The notes: generated by a model from the sequence alone, not told the origin. DNA of 23,133 nucleotides from Sutterella sp. (GCA_020025955.1 JAHHRF010000028.1:1-23133); one strand, 5' to 3'; numbered from the stretch's first letter, positions 6,011 through 14,152 are shown. Program-made: numbers and translations.

Positions 6011-6403
6011 ATGATTGGTAATTACAACTACGGCACCGGCCGTCGTAAGAGCTCTGTTGCTCGTGTTTTCATCAAGCGCGGCACCGGCAAGATCGTCATC
6101 AACGGTCGTACGCTCGAACAGTACTTCAACCGTGAAACCGGCCGCATGATCGTCATGCAGCCCTTGCAGCTCACGGAAAACGCCGAAACGTTTGACATCA
6201 TGGTCAACGTTAACGGTGGTGGCGAATCCGGCCAGGCCGGCGCTATCCGTCACGGTATCACCCGCGCTTTGATCGACTACGATGCCGGTCTCAAGCCCGT
6301 CCTCTCGCAGGCTGGTCTTGTCACGCGTGACGCCCGTGAAGTTGAACGTAAGAAGGTTGGTCTTCGCAAGGCCCGCCGCGCCAAGCAGTTCTCCAAGCGT
6401 TAA
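6011..6403 (+). CDS. rpsI: 30S ribosomal protein S9
   Basis: A 30S head protein whose C-terminal tail reaches the P-site tRNA. The 130 residues equal the usual bacterial length. The N-terminus contains YGTGRRKSSVARVF, the centre GESGQAGAIRHGITRALIDY, and the C-terminus the typical basic tail ending KARRAKQFSKR, whose terminal Lys-Arg is the tRNA-contacting feature of the family. The Shine-Dalgarno GGAAGG is about ten bases upstream of the ATG. It is second in the rplM-rpsI operon and is followed by a strong terminator. Confidence 0.98.
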   Translation: MIGNYNYGTGRRKSSVARVFIKRGTGKIVINGRTLEQYFNRETGRMIVMQPLQLTENAETFDIMVNVNGGGESGQAGAIRHGITRALIDYDAGLKPVLSQAGLVTRDAREVERKKVGLRKARRAKQFSKR

Positions 6404-6464
6404 TTCGTTCGGACTGGCTTGTGCGAAGGGGAAGCCCCTCGTGACTTCCCTTTACGCTCAAAGA

Positions 6465-6499
6465 AAAAACGCTCGCTGTTTTAGGCGGGCGTTTTTTTT
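6465..6499 (+). terminator. Intrinsic terminator of rplM-rpsI
   Basis: ACGCTCGC (6469-6476) pairs with GCGGGCGT (6485-6492, one G.T pair). It is preceded by an A run and followed by eight T. Confidence 0.88.
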
Positions 6500-6558
6500 C
6501 GCCTGTCTGGGGTAGTCCTGGTGGGTTAATTTCGGGTTGCTTCAAGGATATTTAAGAA

Positions 6559-6586
6559 TTGCCTTGGGGTTTTCGTGTAGGATAAG
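6559..6586 (+). promoter_or_regulatory. Candidate erpA promoter
   Basis: TTGCCT (6559-6564) and GATAAG (6581-6586) are spaced by 16 bases. It lies between the rpsI terminator and erpA, where a promoter is needed. The -10 match is moderate. Confidence 0.35.
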
Positions 6587-6600
6587 CGGTAACAGTTTTG

Positions 6601-6670
6601 TCGGGCTTCCCGATTTGATGAACCCCATTTTCATAGAGGGCCCCGAAACCGCTCTATGAGTCCAAAGGAC
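6601..6670 (+). promoter_or_regulatory. Hairpins in the erpA leader, including one on the Shine-Dalgarno
   Basis: TCGGG (6601-6605) pairs with CCCGA (6609-6613). TCATAGAG (6631-6638) pairs perfectly with CTCTATGA (6652-6659). GTCC (6660-6663) pairs with GGAC (6667-6670), and this last arm is the erpA Shine-Dalgarno. The structure could limit translation initiation; this is not demonstrated. Confidence 0.4.
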
Positions 6671-6675
6671 ATGTT

Positions 6676-7041
6676 ATGACGACCGAAAACATTGAAATGC
6701 CGGAACAGATGCCGGATCCCATTAACTTCACCGACGCCGCTGTCGAGAAGGTTCGTGAGCTTATGCAGGAAGAAGGTAACCCTGCGTTGAAGCTTCGCGT
6801 TTTCGTTCAGGGTGGGGGCTGCTCTGGGTTCCAGTACGGTTTCCAGTTCGATGAAGAACAAAATGAAGACGATACGGAAATGACCAAGGGTGGCGTCACG
6901 TTGCTCGTTGACTCCATGAGTATTCAGTACTTGGTTGGGGCCACGATTGACTTTAAGGATGACTTGTCGGGCGCGCAGTTCGTGATCGACAATCCTAACG
7001 CCGTGACCACCTGCGGCTGCGGTTCGTCCTTTAGCGTTTAA
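6676..7041 (+). CDS. erpA: Iron-sulfur cluster insertion protein ErpA (A-type carrier)
   Basis: A cytosolic A-type carrier that delivers Fe-S clusters to apoproteins (in E. coli, IspG/IspH and respiratory enzymes). The 121-residue protein has the three conserved cysteines: Cys49 in VQGGGCSGFQYGF, and Cys113 and Cys115 in TTCGCGSSFSV at the C-terminus. The ErpA assignment over IscA rests on the sequence style (INFTDAAVEKVRELM) and the conserved betaproteobacterial position between rpsI and anmK. The Shine-Dalgarno AAAGGAC is six bases upstream of the ATG and part of a small hairpin. It is transcribed alone, ending at a bidirectional terminator shared with convergent anmK. Confidence 0.95.
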   Translation: MTTENIEMPEQMPDPINFTDAAVEKVRELMQEEGNPALKLRVFVQGGGCSGFQYGFQFDEEQNEDDTEMTKGGVTLLVDSMSIQYLVGATIDFKDDLSGAQFVIDNPNAVTTCGCGSSFSV

Positions 7042-7055
7042 TCCGTTATCCCCGC

Positions 7056-7094
7056 TAAAAAAAGCCTCAAGACCTTGGTCCTGAGGCTTTTTCT
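7056..7094. terminator. Bidirectional terminator between erpA and anmK
   Basis: The stem AAAGCCTCA (7061-7069)/TGAGGCTTT (7082-7090) has an inner GACC/GGTC stem. A run on the left and T run on the right allow use from both convergent genes. Confidence 0.85.
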
Positions 7095-7096
7095 CG

Positions 7097-8218
7097 TTAG
7101 TGGGCGGGGTAAAGCGCCCCCAAGCGGCAACGGGTTTTGGCGCCCGTGGCGGAGGGTAAATTCCCGGTTTCGCCCGCGCAAAACGCTTTGGCGAGCCACG
7201 CAAAGGCGGCCGCTTCCACAAGCATGGGGGAGATCCCCGCGACGTCCGTGGTGAGGACTTTGCCCGGGAAATGCTGCTGGAGCGCGTCCATCAAGACGGG
7301 GTTTAAGGCCCCACCCCCGCAGACCAAGAGCTCTTGGGCTTGCGGCATGGCGCGTTGGATGGCTTCGGTGGCGGACACGGCGGTCAATTCCACCAAGGTG
7401 CGTGCCACGTCTTCAATGGGCAGCTTCGGCGAGGACGCCAATCGGGTATTGAGCCAGGCCGCGGAAAACGTTTCGCGGCCCGTGGACTTGGGCAGGGGCT
7501 GCGCAAAGAAGGGGTCCGCCAAGAGCCCCTTGAGAAGCGCGGGGTTGACACGCCCCTTTTTCGCGAGCGCCCCATCTACGTCGTAGTGCACGCCTAAGTG
7601 CTTCTGGACCCAGTAGTCGATGAGCATATTCGCGGGCCCCGTATCGCCCCCACAGAGCGCTTCCGTGCCTTCGCCCTTCGCGGGCAAGCAACTAATGTTG
7701 GCAATGCCCCCAAGATTTAAGATGACGCGGGGCACATCGCTCGTGAAGACCCCCGCATGAAAGGCGGGCACCAAGGGGGCGCCGTCCCCACCGTGGGCGA
7801 CGTCGGCGGAGCGAAAGTCTGCAATCGTGTCGATCCCTGTTAAGGCCGCAACGCGCGCCGGGGCATTGAGCTGAAGGGTAAAGCCCGCCTCTGGGCGATG
7901 ACGAATGGTTTGACCGTGCACCCCCACCGCGTCCACGTCTTGAGCGTTGAGGTTAATGTCGTCCAAGAGCGCTAAAACGGTTTTGGCGTAGACTTCCGCG
8001 AGCGTCACCGAAGCGCGACCCATGCGCTCAATTTCGTTCTCGCCCGGGCTACTTAAACTCAAGAGCGTTTGGCGTAACTCGCGCTTATAGGGCACGTAAT
8101 GGTGCCCCAACACCGTCATGGCGCCGTCTGCGCTAAAGCGCATCGCGACCGCATCAACCCCGTCGAGGCTGGTGCCCGACATCAGGCCGATGGTGGTGAA
8201 ATCAGTTTTTGAGCACAT
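7097..8218 (-). CDS. anmK: Anhydro-N-acetylmuramic acid kinase
   Basis: Phosphorylates and opens 1,6-anhydro-MurNAc to MurNAc-6-phosphate in the cytosol, a step of peptidoglycan recycling. The 373 residues match the family length. Motifs are GLMSGTSLDGVDAV (11-24), GVHGQTIRH, LNLGGIANIS, GDTGPANMLID and VCGGGALNP, the phosphate- and sugar-binding segments of the ASKHA fold. A longer frame opens at 8266, but the ATG at 8218 has an excellent Shine-Dalgarno AAGGAGAG and fits the family N-terminus. It overlaps the end of the M23 peptidase gene by 17 bases, pointing to one transcript with translational coupling. No murQ is seen nearby. Confidence 0.96.
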   Translation of the reverse strand: MCSKTDFTTIGLMSGTSLDGVDAVAMRFSADGAMTVLGHHYVPYKRELRQTLLSLSSPGENEIERMGRASVTLAEVYAKTVLALLDDINLNAQDVDAVGVHGQTIRHRPEAGFTLQLNAPARVAALTGIDTIADFRSADVAHGGDGAPLVPAFHAGVFTSDVPRVILNLGGIANISCLPAKGEGTEALCGGDTGPANMLIDYWVQKHLGVHYDVDGALAKKGRVNPALLKGLLADPFFAQPLPKSTGRETFSAAWLNTRLASSPKLPIEDVARTLVELTAVSATEAIQRAMPQAQELLVCGGGALNPVLMDALQQHFPGKVLTTDVAGISPMLVEAAAFAWLAKAFCAGETGNLPSATGAKTRCRLGALYPAH

Positions 8219-9644
8219 GGTTGCTCTCCTTGGACGTTGGCGGTGTGGCGTCATGTTCCCCCTCATCTAAGAGGTCACGAAGGGGCGCCATCGTGCGTTT
8301 AAAGTGGGCGAGGGCAAAGCCTGTGAGTTGCGCTGACTCAGGAAGTCGAATCGTGCGCGGGTTCACGGGAACCTCGTTCATGTGAATTTCGTAATGTAAG
8401 TGGGGTCCGGTGGCGATCCCAGTGCGACCCACCATGCCAATCACGTCGCCTTGTTTGACGTGAAGCCCCACGCGCATGCCTTTGGCAAAGTGGCGCATGT
8501 GGGCATAGAGCGTTTCCACGCCGTTGCCATGGTCCAGAATGATGTAGTTGCCATAGCCCCCGGGGTTATATTGCCGACGCGTGATCACACCGTCCGCCGC
8601 CGCATGAATGTGCGTGCCTTGCGGGGCGCGATAGTCAGTCCCCTGGTGCGGACGCAAAACGCCCGTGACGGGGTGACGGCGCAGAATTTCAAAGTCGCTC
8701 GAAATGTCCGTAATCGCTAAAGGGACCTTAATAAAGGTCTGCGAGACGGCCTTGCCGTCTGCCGTGTAGTAAGCGGGCGGGTGATCGGCATCTTCATAGC
8801 GATAGATATCCGTGGTGGTCACGCCCCCCGTTTTCGTCGGGGTGGTGAGGCGTACCGCCTCCAAGTGGGCATTACGAATGAAGGTGTCCCCGTCGTAGGC
8901 TTTGGAATAAATCACCTGAATGTCAGCGCCTGGCTTTAATTTGGGCAAGGGGTTGGCATTCGGCGCCCAGCACCAGTCCAATTCATGCGCAATGGTTTTA
9001 GGAAGGTGCAACGCACGAATGGCGCGTTCGCTCGATGTTTTAACTTGCACCTGCGCGCGAACCATTTCTTTTCGTAAGGGCGCGGGCGCCCACGCCCCCG
9101 TAAAGGCATCGCCCTCACGCGTTAAGGTGTAGCGCTTTGCGTCCCCTTGGCGTTTCCCCACGAGAATACTCAAAGTCTTCACGCGCCCATCAGGGTACGT
9201 GGTGGCGCTTACCAATTGGCCGGGCGCCACCAAACTAAAGGGCGTCGCAAGGCTCGGGCTTTTAAGGGCCCCTAAGAGTAAGGGGTCAGTAATCGACAGA
9301 CGCGCTAAGAGGGACGCCACGGTTTCGTGGTTCGTCGCAAAGAGGCTAGACGTGCGCAGGGTTTGGCTTGCTTCGACCTGGGTGCGAAGGGCGTCCAAAT
9401 TGGGGGTGGGCAAGTCCACCGTGGTCAAACGGGTTTGTACGCCAATATGCCCCGCACGAGGGGCTAAATAAAAGCCTAAGCCCACGCCTGCCGCCACAAT
9501 GGCCGACAAGGTTAGGCTCGCCGCGAGTCGAACCCGAGGGCTGTCCCACGCGAGGGCACGCCGTTGGGTCCGGGTCCGTTGCCAGGCCAGGAAGGCTTTA
9601 CCGATGGCCCGCAATTGTCGGGCAACGAGCGATGGCGCAGTCAT
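8202..9644 (-). CDS. Membrane-anchored M23 family metalloendopeptidase
   Basis: A probable periplasmic peptidoglycan endopeptidase of the LytM/MepM type that cuts peptide cross-links or stems. The 480-residue form starts with about 40 basic cytoplasmic residues, then one hydrophobic segment (about 40-61, LAASLTLSAIVAAGVGLGFY), a long middle region, and the M23 domain (about 325-430). The zinc and catalytic residues are present: His333 and Asp337 in HQGTD, a His in LYAHM, and His415/His417 in HLHYEI, so an active enzyme is predicted. The frame is open to a TTG at 9701, but the ATG at 9644 puts the membrane segment in a normal place; neither has a clear Shine-Dalgarno. It is upstream of and overlaps anmK. 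It resembles the M23 gene next to tyrS in other betaproteobacteria. Confidence 0.92.
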   Translation of the reverse strand: MTAPSLVARQLRAIGKAFLAWQRTRTQRRALAWDSPRVRLAASLTLSAIVAAGVGLGFYLAPRAGHIGVQTRLTTVDLPTPNLDALRTQVEASQTLRTSSLFATNHETVASLLARLSITDPLLLGALKSPSLATPFSLVAPGQLVSATTYPDGRVKTLSILVGKRQGDAKRYTLTREGDAFTGAWAPAPLRKEMVRAQVQVKTSSERAIRALHLPKTIAHELDWCWAPNANPLPKLKPGADIQVIYSKAYDGDTFIRNAHLEAVRLTTPTKTGGVTTTDIYRYEDADHPPAYYTADGKAVSQTFIKVPLAITDISSDFEILRRHPVTGVLRPHQGTDYRAPQGTHIHAAADGVITRRQYNPGGYGNYIILDHGNGVETLYAHMRHFAKGMRVGLHVKQGDVIGMVGRTGIATGPHLHYEIHMNEVPVNPRTIRLPESAQLTGFALAHFKRTMAPLRDLLDEGEHDATPPTSKESNHVLKN

Positions 9645-9777
9645 TAAAGTTGCGAAACCCAGAAAAAACAGGAAAAATAAAGTTTTTAAGCATTCTAACA
9701 AAACGCGCCCGTTTCACGTGATGGCTTCCCTTTTTATCGGGAGGAATCATTCGGGGCGCCCCAAACGAAGGACACCG

Positions 9778-11034
9778 ATGAGTACCAAAGAAGCCGCGGC
9801 TCAACCGACCAAGTTGCCGATTACTGATGATATCCGTGAAGCCATGGCGTTAATCCGCCGCGGTACGGATACGTTCTTGATTGAAGAAGAGTTTGAGCAG
9901 AAGTTGGCGCGCGCCAAAGCCGAAGGCCGTCCCTTGCGCGTGAAGTTGGGGCTCGACCCCACGGCGCCGGACATCCACATTGGTCACACGGTGGTCTTAA
10001 ATAAGCTTCGTCAGCTCCAGGATTTGGGTCATCAGGTGATCTTCTTGGTGGGTGACTTCACGGCCGCGATCGGTGATCCGTCGGGTCGCAACACCACCCG
10101 TCCGCCGTTGTCGCCGGAGCAGATCAAGGCCAATGCCGATACGTATTTGGCACAGGCCGGCAAGGTTTTAGACTTGAGCCGCACCGAAGTGCGTTACAAC
10201 TCCGAGTGGTGTAATGCTTTGGGCTCTGTGGGCTTGATTCAATTGGCGAGCCGCTACACGTTAGCCCGCCTCTTAGAGCGTGATGACTTTGCGAAGCGTT
10301 ACGCCGAGCAGGCGCCGATTGCCATGCACGAGTTGATCTACCCCTTAATGCAGGGCTATGACTCGGTCGCCTTGGAAAGCGATTTGGAATTAGGCGGCTC
10401 TGACCAGCGCTTTAACTTACTCGTGGGTCGTGAACTCCAGCGCCAGTACGGCCAGGAACCCCAGTGCATCTTGACGATGCCCTTGTTGGTGGGCTTGGAC
10501 GGTCAGGTCAAGATGAGTAAGAGTAAGCACAACTACATCGGGATTACGGATGCCCCCAACGACATGTTCGGTAAGGTGATGAGCATCTCGGACGACTTGA
10601 TGTGGGATTGGTATGACCTCTTGAGCTTGAAGAGTAACGAGGCGATTGCCGCCTTGAAGAAGGAATGTGCAGAAGGTCGTAACCCGCGTGACGCCAAGGT
10701 GTTGCTCGCCAAGGAAATCGTGGAACGCTTCCACACGGCTCAGGATGCCGACGCCGCAGAAGCCGAATTCAATAACCGCTTCCGCGCGGGCGCCATGCCC
10801 TCTGAAATTCCTGAAATGGAAGTCGAGAGCACGGACGGTCAGATCATGATTGGTCACCTCTTAAAGGCTGCGGGCTTAGTCCCCTCGACGGGGGAAGCCA
10901 ACCGCAACATCGACCAGGGTGGCGTGCGTTTGGATGGCGAAAAGGTCACCGATCGCAAAACCGTCCTTCAGGCAGGCACCACGGTGGTCGTGCAGGTCGG
11001 CAAGCGTAAGTGGGCCCGCATCACGGTGAAGTAA
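9778..11034 (+). CDS. tyrS: Tyrosyl-tRNA synthetase
   Basis: Class I synthetase that charges tRNA-Tyr. The 418-residue protein has the HIGH motif as HIGH at 67-70 (PDIHIGHT), KMSKS at 245-249, and a C-terminal S4-type RNA-binding domain (from about 355, with NIDQGGVRLDGEKV). The frame is open further upstream to 9499, but the ATG at 9778 has an AAGGA Shine-Dalgarno seven bases upstream and matches the family N-terminus. The divergent M23 gene starts 133 bases away. The stop codon overlaps the dtd start by one base (TAATG), so the two are translationally coupled. Confidence 0.97.
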   Translation: MSTKEAAAQPTKLPITDDIREAMALIRRGTDTFLIEEEFEQKLARAKAEGRPLRVKLGLDPTAPDIHIGHTVVLNKLRQLQDLGHQVIFLVGDFTAAIGDPSGRNTTRPPLSPEQIKANADTYLAQAGKVLDLSRTEVRYNSEWCNALGSVGLIQLASRYTLARLLERDDFAKRYAEQAPIAMHELIYPLMQGYDSVALESDLELGGSDQRFNLLVGRELQRQYGQEPQCILTMPLLVGLDGQVKMSKSKHNYIGITDAPNDMFGKVMSISDDLMWDWYDLLSLKSNEAIAALKKECAEGRNPRDAKVLLAKEIVERFHTAQDADAAEAEFNNRFRAGAMPSEIPEMEVESTDGQIMIGHLLKAAGLVPSTGEANRNIDQGGVRLDGEKVTDRKTVLQAGTTVVVQVGKRKWARITVK

Positions 11035-11471
11035 TGATTGCCTTAGTCCAACGGGTGAAAGAAGCAGGCGTCCAGGTGGAGGGCCAATCCGTGGCCGCCA
11101 TCGGCGCGGGCTTCTTGGTTTTTGTTTGTGCGCAGCCAGGCGACACCCCTGAGGCCATCGACACCTTGGCCGGTAAGGTGGCGCGCCTGCGCGTCTGCTC
11201 CGACGAATCGGGGCGCATGAATAAAAGCCTCTTAGACGTTGGGGGTGAGGCCCTGGTGGTCTCGCAATTCACGTTGGCGGCCGACACCCGTAGTGGGAAC
11301 CGTCCGAGTTTCTCCAACGCCGCCCCGCCCGAGGAAGGACGTCGAGGGTACGAACGCTTTGTGGAAGCGTTGAAAGCCCAAGGCGTCCCCGTTCAGACGG
11401 GGATTTTCGGCGCGGACATGCAGGTGAGCCTCATCAATGATGGCCCCGCCACCTTTTGGTTAACGCGTTAA
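11034..11471 (+). CDS. dtd: D-aminoacyl-tRNA deacylase
   Basis: Hydrolyses D-aminoacyl-tRNA (including D-Tyr-tRNA) and mischarged Gly-tRNA, keeping D-amino acids out of protein. The 145 residues match the family. The N-terminus is IALVQRVKEAGVQVEG, the catalytic SQFTLAADTRSGNRPSF is present, and the C-terminal NDGPATFWL carries the Gly-Pro motif. The ATG at 11034 shares its A with the tyrS stop. D-Tyr-tRNA, which TyrRS can form, is a substrate, so the coupling to tyrS makes functional sense. Confidence 0.97.
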   Translation: MIALVQRVKEAGVQVEGQSVAAIGAGFLVFVCAQPGDTPEAIDTLAGKVARLRVCSDESGRMNKSLLDVGGEALVVSQFTLAADTRSGNRPSFSNAAPPEEGRRGYERFVEALKAQGVPVQTGIFGADMQVSLINDGPATFWLTR

Positions 11472-11483
11472 GAGGAGCGTGTC

Positions 11484-12086
11484 ATGAAGCTCTATTCATC
11501 TTGCTTTGGTTTGGGGGAGCGCATCCCTGAGCTCAACGCTTACGGGCGCTGTGGTGAAGAAGGAAAGACGCGCCCGTCGGCTAATTTAAATCCCCATTTG
11601 GCCTGGTCGGACGTCCCCGCTGGGACGAAAAGCTTTGCCCTGTGCTGCTTGGACGACGATGTCCCCACGGACTTGACGGCGCGCACCTTAGAAGGGGAGT
11701 TGCCCGCCTGGCAGCCTCGACGCCGTTTTGTGCATTGGGTGCAGGTGGATATCCCGGAGAGCGTGACAGAAATCCCGCAAGGGGCGTTGTCTAACGACAA
11801 GAAGTGTGTTTCCGGCTTTGGGCGTCCGGGCTTAAACGACTACACCCGAGGTGCGGTGGTTCCCTTAGGGGAAACGGGCTCAGGGTACGACGGTCCTTGT
11901 CCGCCAGCCGTAGACGGGCGGTGGCACACTTATCGCTTCTTAGTGTTTGCCCTTGATAGGGGAAACCTTGATGTTCCCACGTTATTTACTTGGCAGGACT
12001 TGGAAAAGGCGATAGACGGGCACGTCTTAGCGTGTGCGGAATGGTCGGGGCGTTATTCATTAAATCCCCGCCTGCAAGATGATTAA
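11484..12086 (+). CDS. YbhB/YbcL family Raf kinase inhibitor-like protein (PEBP)
   Basis: A phosphatidylethanolamine-binding-protein family member of unknown bacterial function. The 200-residue protein shows the family's central strand SFALCCLDDDVP, then HWVQVDIP, GYDGPCPP and HTYRFLVFALD, which form the anion-binding pocket region. There is no signal peptide, so it should be cytoplasmic. A good Shine-Dalgarno AGAGGAG lies eight bases upstream and the gene follows dtd after 12 bases, suggesting the tyrS-dtd transcript. The region between the first strand and HWVQVDIP carries an insertion with two short Arg/Pro stretches (ELPAWQPRRRF). I can state the family, not a substrate. Confidence 0.88.
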   Translation: MKLYSSCFGLGERIPELNAYGRCGEEGKTRPSANLNPHLAWSDVPAGTKSFALCCLDDDVPTDLTARTLEGELPAWQPRRRFVHWVQVDIPESVTEIPQGALSNDKKCVSGFGRPGLNDYTRGAVVPLGETGSGYDGPCPPAVDGRWHTYRFLVFALDRGNLDVPTLFTWQDLEKAIDGHVLACAEWSGRYSLNPRLQDD

Positions 12087-12113
12087 CCCTATACTTTAAG
12101 AATCCGTCACTAA

Positions 12114-12152
12114 AAAGAAGACCGTGATGCGAAAGCCTCACGGTCTTTTTTC
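12114..12152 (+). terminator. Intrinsic terminator of the tyrS-dtd-PEBP transcript
   Basis: AAGACCGTGA (12118-12127) pairs perfectly with TCACGGTCTT (12138-12147) and is followed by a T run to 12151. It is only 31 bases before glyA. A possible glyA -10 box GATACT (12162-12167) lies between them, without a good -35. Confidence 0.85.
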
Positions 12153-12182
12153 CTCAATTTAGATACTTTTTCGGAGAACCCT

Positions 12183-13445
12183 ATGTACTCGTTAAATGAA
12201 GCCCTTATGGATTTGGATCCGGCCGTTGCGCGTGCCATTGAATCGGAAAACACCCGTCAAGAAGCACACATTGAGTTAATCGCGAGTGAAAACTATGCCT
12301 CCCCCGCGGTGATGAAGGCTCAGGGCTCTCAGTTAACGAACAAGTACGCTGAAGGCTATCCTGGCAAGCGCTACTACGGTGGTTGCGAATACGTGGACCA
12401 AGTGGAAAGCTTGGCGATTGAACGCGCGAAGCAACTCTTTTGTGAGCCCGCCGGCGTTGAGATGGCCGTTAACGTTCAGCCCCATTCGGGTGCCAACGCC
12501 AACACCGCCGTGTTCTTCGGGCTCTTAAACCCGGGCGACACCATTATGGGGTTAAGCTTGGCCGAGGGCGGTCACTTGACCCACGGGATGCACCTCAATA
12601 TCTCGGGCAAGTACTTTAACGTCGTGCCCTATGGCTTAAACGACGAAGAAGCCATCGACTACGACGAAGTCGAACGTTTGGCCAAAGAACATAAGCCCAA
12701 GCTCATCATTACGGGGGCCTCGGCCTACTCGTTAAAGATTGACTTTGCACGCTTTGCGAAGATCGCCAAGGACGTGGGCGCCTACTTAATGGTGGACATG
12801 GCGCACTATGCGGGCTTAATTGCCGCGGGCGTCTATCCCACCCCGTTTGGCCACGCCGACATCGTGACCACCACCACGCACAAGACCCTTCGTGGGCCGC
12901 GCGGTGGCATGATCTTCATGACGCCGGAATTGGAAAAGAAGATCAACTCCGCCGTTTTCCCGGGCACCCAGGGTGGTCCCTTGATGCACGTCATCGCCGC
13001 CAAGGCGGTGGCCTTTGGGGAAGCCTTGAAGCCTGAATTTAAGACCTACCAGACGCAGGTCGTGAAAAACGCCGAAGCCATGGCGGAACAATTAAAGGCC
13101 CGAGGCCTTCGTATCGTTTCGGGTGGCACGGAAAGCCACGTGATGTTGGTGGACTTGCGTGCTCTCAATATCACGGGTAAGGCTGCCGAAGCGCTCTTGG
13201 GTGAAGTGAACATCACCGTTAACAAGAACGCCATCCCCAATGACCCGGAACGTCCCTTTGTGACGTCGGGCATTCGTTTGGGGTCGGCTGCTATGACCAC
13301 GCGTGGCTTCAAGGAAGAAGAATCCCGCGAAGTGGCCAACTTGATCGTTGACCTCTTAACGAGCCCCGAAGACGAGGCCGTTAAGGCCAAGGTTCGTGAG
13401 GCCGTGGCACGCTTGACGGCGGCTTACCCCGTTTACGTCAAGTAA
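12183..13445 (+). CDS. glyA: Serine hydroxymethyltransferase
   Basis: PLP enzyme that interconverts serine and glycine while charging tetrahydrofolate with a one-carbon unit. The 420 residues are typical. The PLP lysine is Lys234 in TTTTHKTLRGPRGG; other family stretches are IELIASENYASPAV, NKYAEGYPGKRYYGG and DMAHYAGLIAAGVYP. The Shine-Dalgarno CGGAGAA is six bases before the ATG. It stands between a terminator and a structured 224-base spacer, so it is probably transcribed separately or through partial read-through into nrdR, its usual betaproteobacterial neighbour. Confidence 0.98.
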   Translation: MYSLNEALMDLDPAVARAIESENTRQEAHIELIASENYASPAVMKAQGSQLTNKYAEGYPGKRYYGGCEYVDQVESLAIERAKQLFCEPAGVEMAVNVQPHSGANANTAVFFGLLNPGDTIMGLSLAEGGHLTHGMHLNISGKYFNVVPYGLNDEEAIDYDEVERLAKEHKPKLIITGASAYSLKIDFARFAKIAKDVGAYLMVDMAHYAGLIAAGVYPTPFGHADIVTTTTHKTLRGPRGGMIFMTPELEKKINSAVFPGTQGGPLMHVIAAKAVAFGEALKPEFKTYQTQVVKNAEAMAEQLKARGLRIVSGGTESHVMLVDLRALNITGKAAEALLGEVNITVNKNAIPNDPERPFVTSGIRLGSAAMTTRGFKEEESREVANLIVDLLTSPEDEAVKAKVREAVARLTAAYPVYVK

Positions 13446-13457
13446 ACCTCAGTTATC

Positions 13458-13550
13458 TTCCTGAGAAGTCAGGAAAATAATACTAAGGTGTCGTTTGGGG
13501 CGATGCCTTGGTAAACACAAGGGCTGACATTTCCAAGGAGGTGTCAGCCC
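13458..13550 (+). promoter_or_regulatory. Structured spacer glyA-nrdR: hairpins with pseudoknot topology
   Basis: TTCCTGA (13458-13464) pairs with TCAGGAA (13469-13475) around a 4-base loop. GGGCTGACA (13521-13529) pairs perfectly with TGTCAGCCC (13542-13550). The 12-base loop of the second hairpin contains CCAAGG (13533-13538), which is complementary to CCTTGG (13506-13511) upstream, giving a possible pseudoknot. The second hairpin may be the glyA terminator, but its tail (ATATTTT) is weak. Confidence 0.45.
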
Positions 13551-13569
13551 ATATTTTGTGGCTAAAATC

Positions 13570-13598
13570 TTGCTTATCAGGGCGCACGGGCGTAAACT
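13570..13598 (+). promoter_or_regulatory. Candidate nrdR-rib operon promoter
   Basis: TTGCTT (13570-13575) and TAAACT (13593-13598) are separated by 17 bases. Transcription would start about 65 bases before the nrdR ATG. No FMN riboswitch consensus is seen in this stretch. Confidence 0.4.
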
Positions 13599-13669
13599 CC
13601 AGAGAAAGGATCCCTTGGGGTAAACCGCCTCACGGGAACACCATCTGCTTTTTATAGGATTGCGCGTTC

Positions 13670-14149
13670 ATGTTGTGCCCATTTTGCCAAAGTAAAGAAA
13701 CACAAGTGATTGACTCCCGCGCCTCGGAAGAGGGGGTAGTCATTCGACGTCGCCGTCGTTGCTTGGATTGCGAGAAGCGCTTTACCACGTTTGAACGCGT
13801 TCACCTGACACTGCCGACCATCATCAAGCGCGGAGGCGCTCGCACGGAATATGTCCGTGAGAAGTTAATGGCCTCTATGACGCTCGCTACCCGCAAGCGC
13901 CCCGTGAGCCGCGATCGCTTAGAAGAAGCGGTGAGCAAAATTGAGCACAAGATGATGCAAACGGGCCATCGCGAAATCCGTTCCCGCGATTTAGGGGACT
14001 TGGTGATGCAGGCCTTGATTGAGCTCGACATGGTGGCTTACATCCGTTACGCCTCCGTGTACTTAAACATTAGCGACCCGCGCAGCTTCATCAACATGAT
14101 TGAAGAAGCCGTTGAGCAGCACGCTGACTACCAAAAGATTGAGAAATAA
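13670..14149 (+). CDS. nrdR: Transcriptional repressor NrdR
   Basis: Zinc- and nucleotide-dependent repressor of ribonucleotide reductase genes; it binds NrdR boxes when loaded with dATP/ATP. The 159 residues match. The zinc ribbon is Cys3/Cys6 and Cys31/Cys34 (CPFC...RCLDCEKRFTTFERV). An ATP-cone domain follows (about 49-139). The ATG has a weak AGGAT ribosome-binding sequence. ribD starts 3 bases after the stop, the common nrdR-ribD arrangement. I did not find an obvious NrdR box in this window, consistent with no nrd structural gene being present. Confidence 0.97.
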   Translation: MLCPFCQSKETQVIDSRASEEGVVIRRRRRCLDCEKRFTTFERVHLTLPTIIKRGGARTEYVREKLMASMTLATRKRPVSRDRLEEAVSKIEHKMMQTGHREIRSRDLGDLVMQALIELDMVAYIRYASVYLNISDPRSFINMIEEAVEQHADYQKIEK

Positions 14150-14152
14150 AGG

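Noticed and set aside
9499..9777. N-terminal extension of tyrS
   Set aside because: It overlaps the divergent peptidase gene; the residues look like reverse coding, and the ATG at 9778 has a good Shine-Dalgarno.
13551..13669. FMN riboswitch upstream of the rib operon
   Set aside because: I looked for the conserved RFN segments and did not see them; the hairpins present have other sequences.
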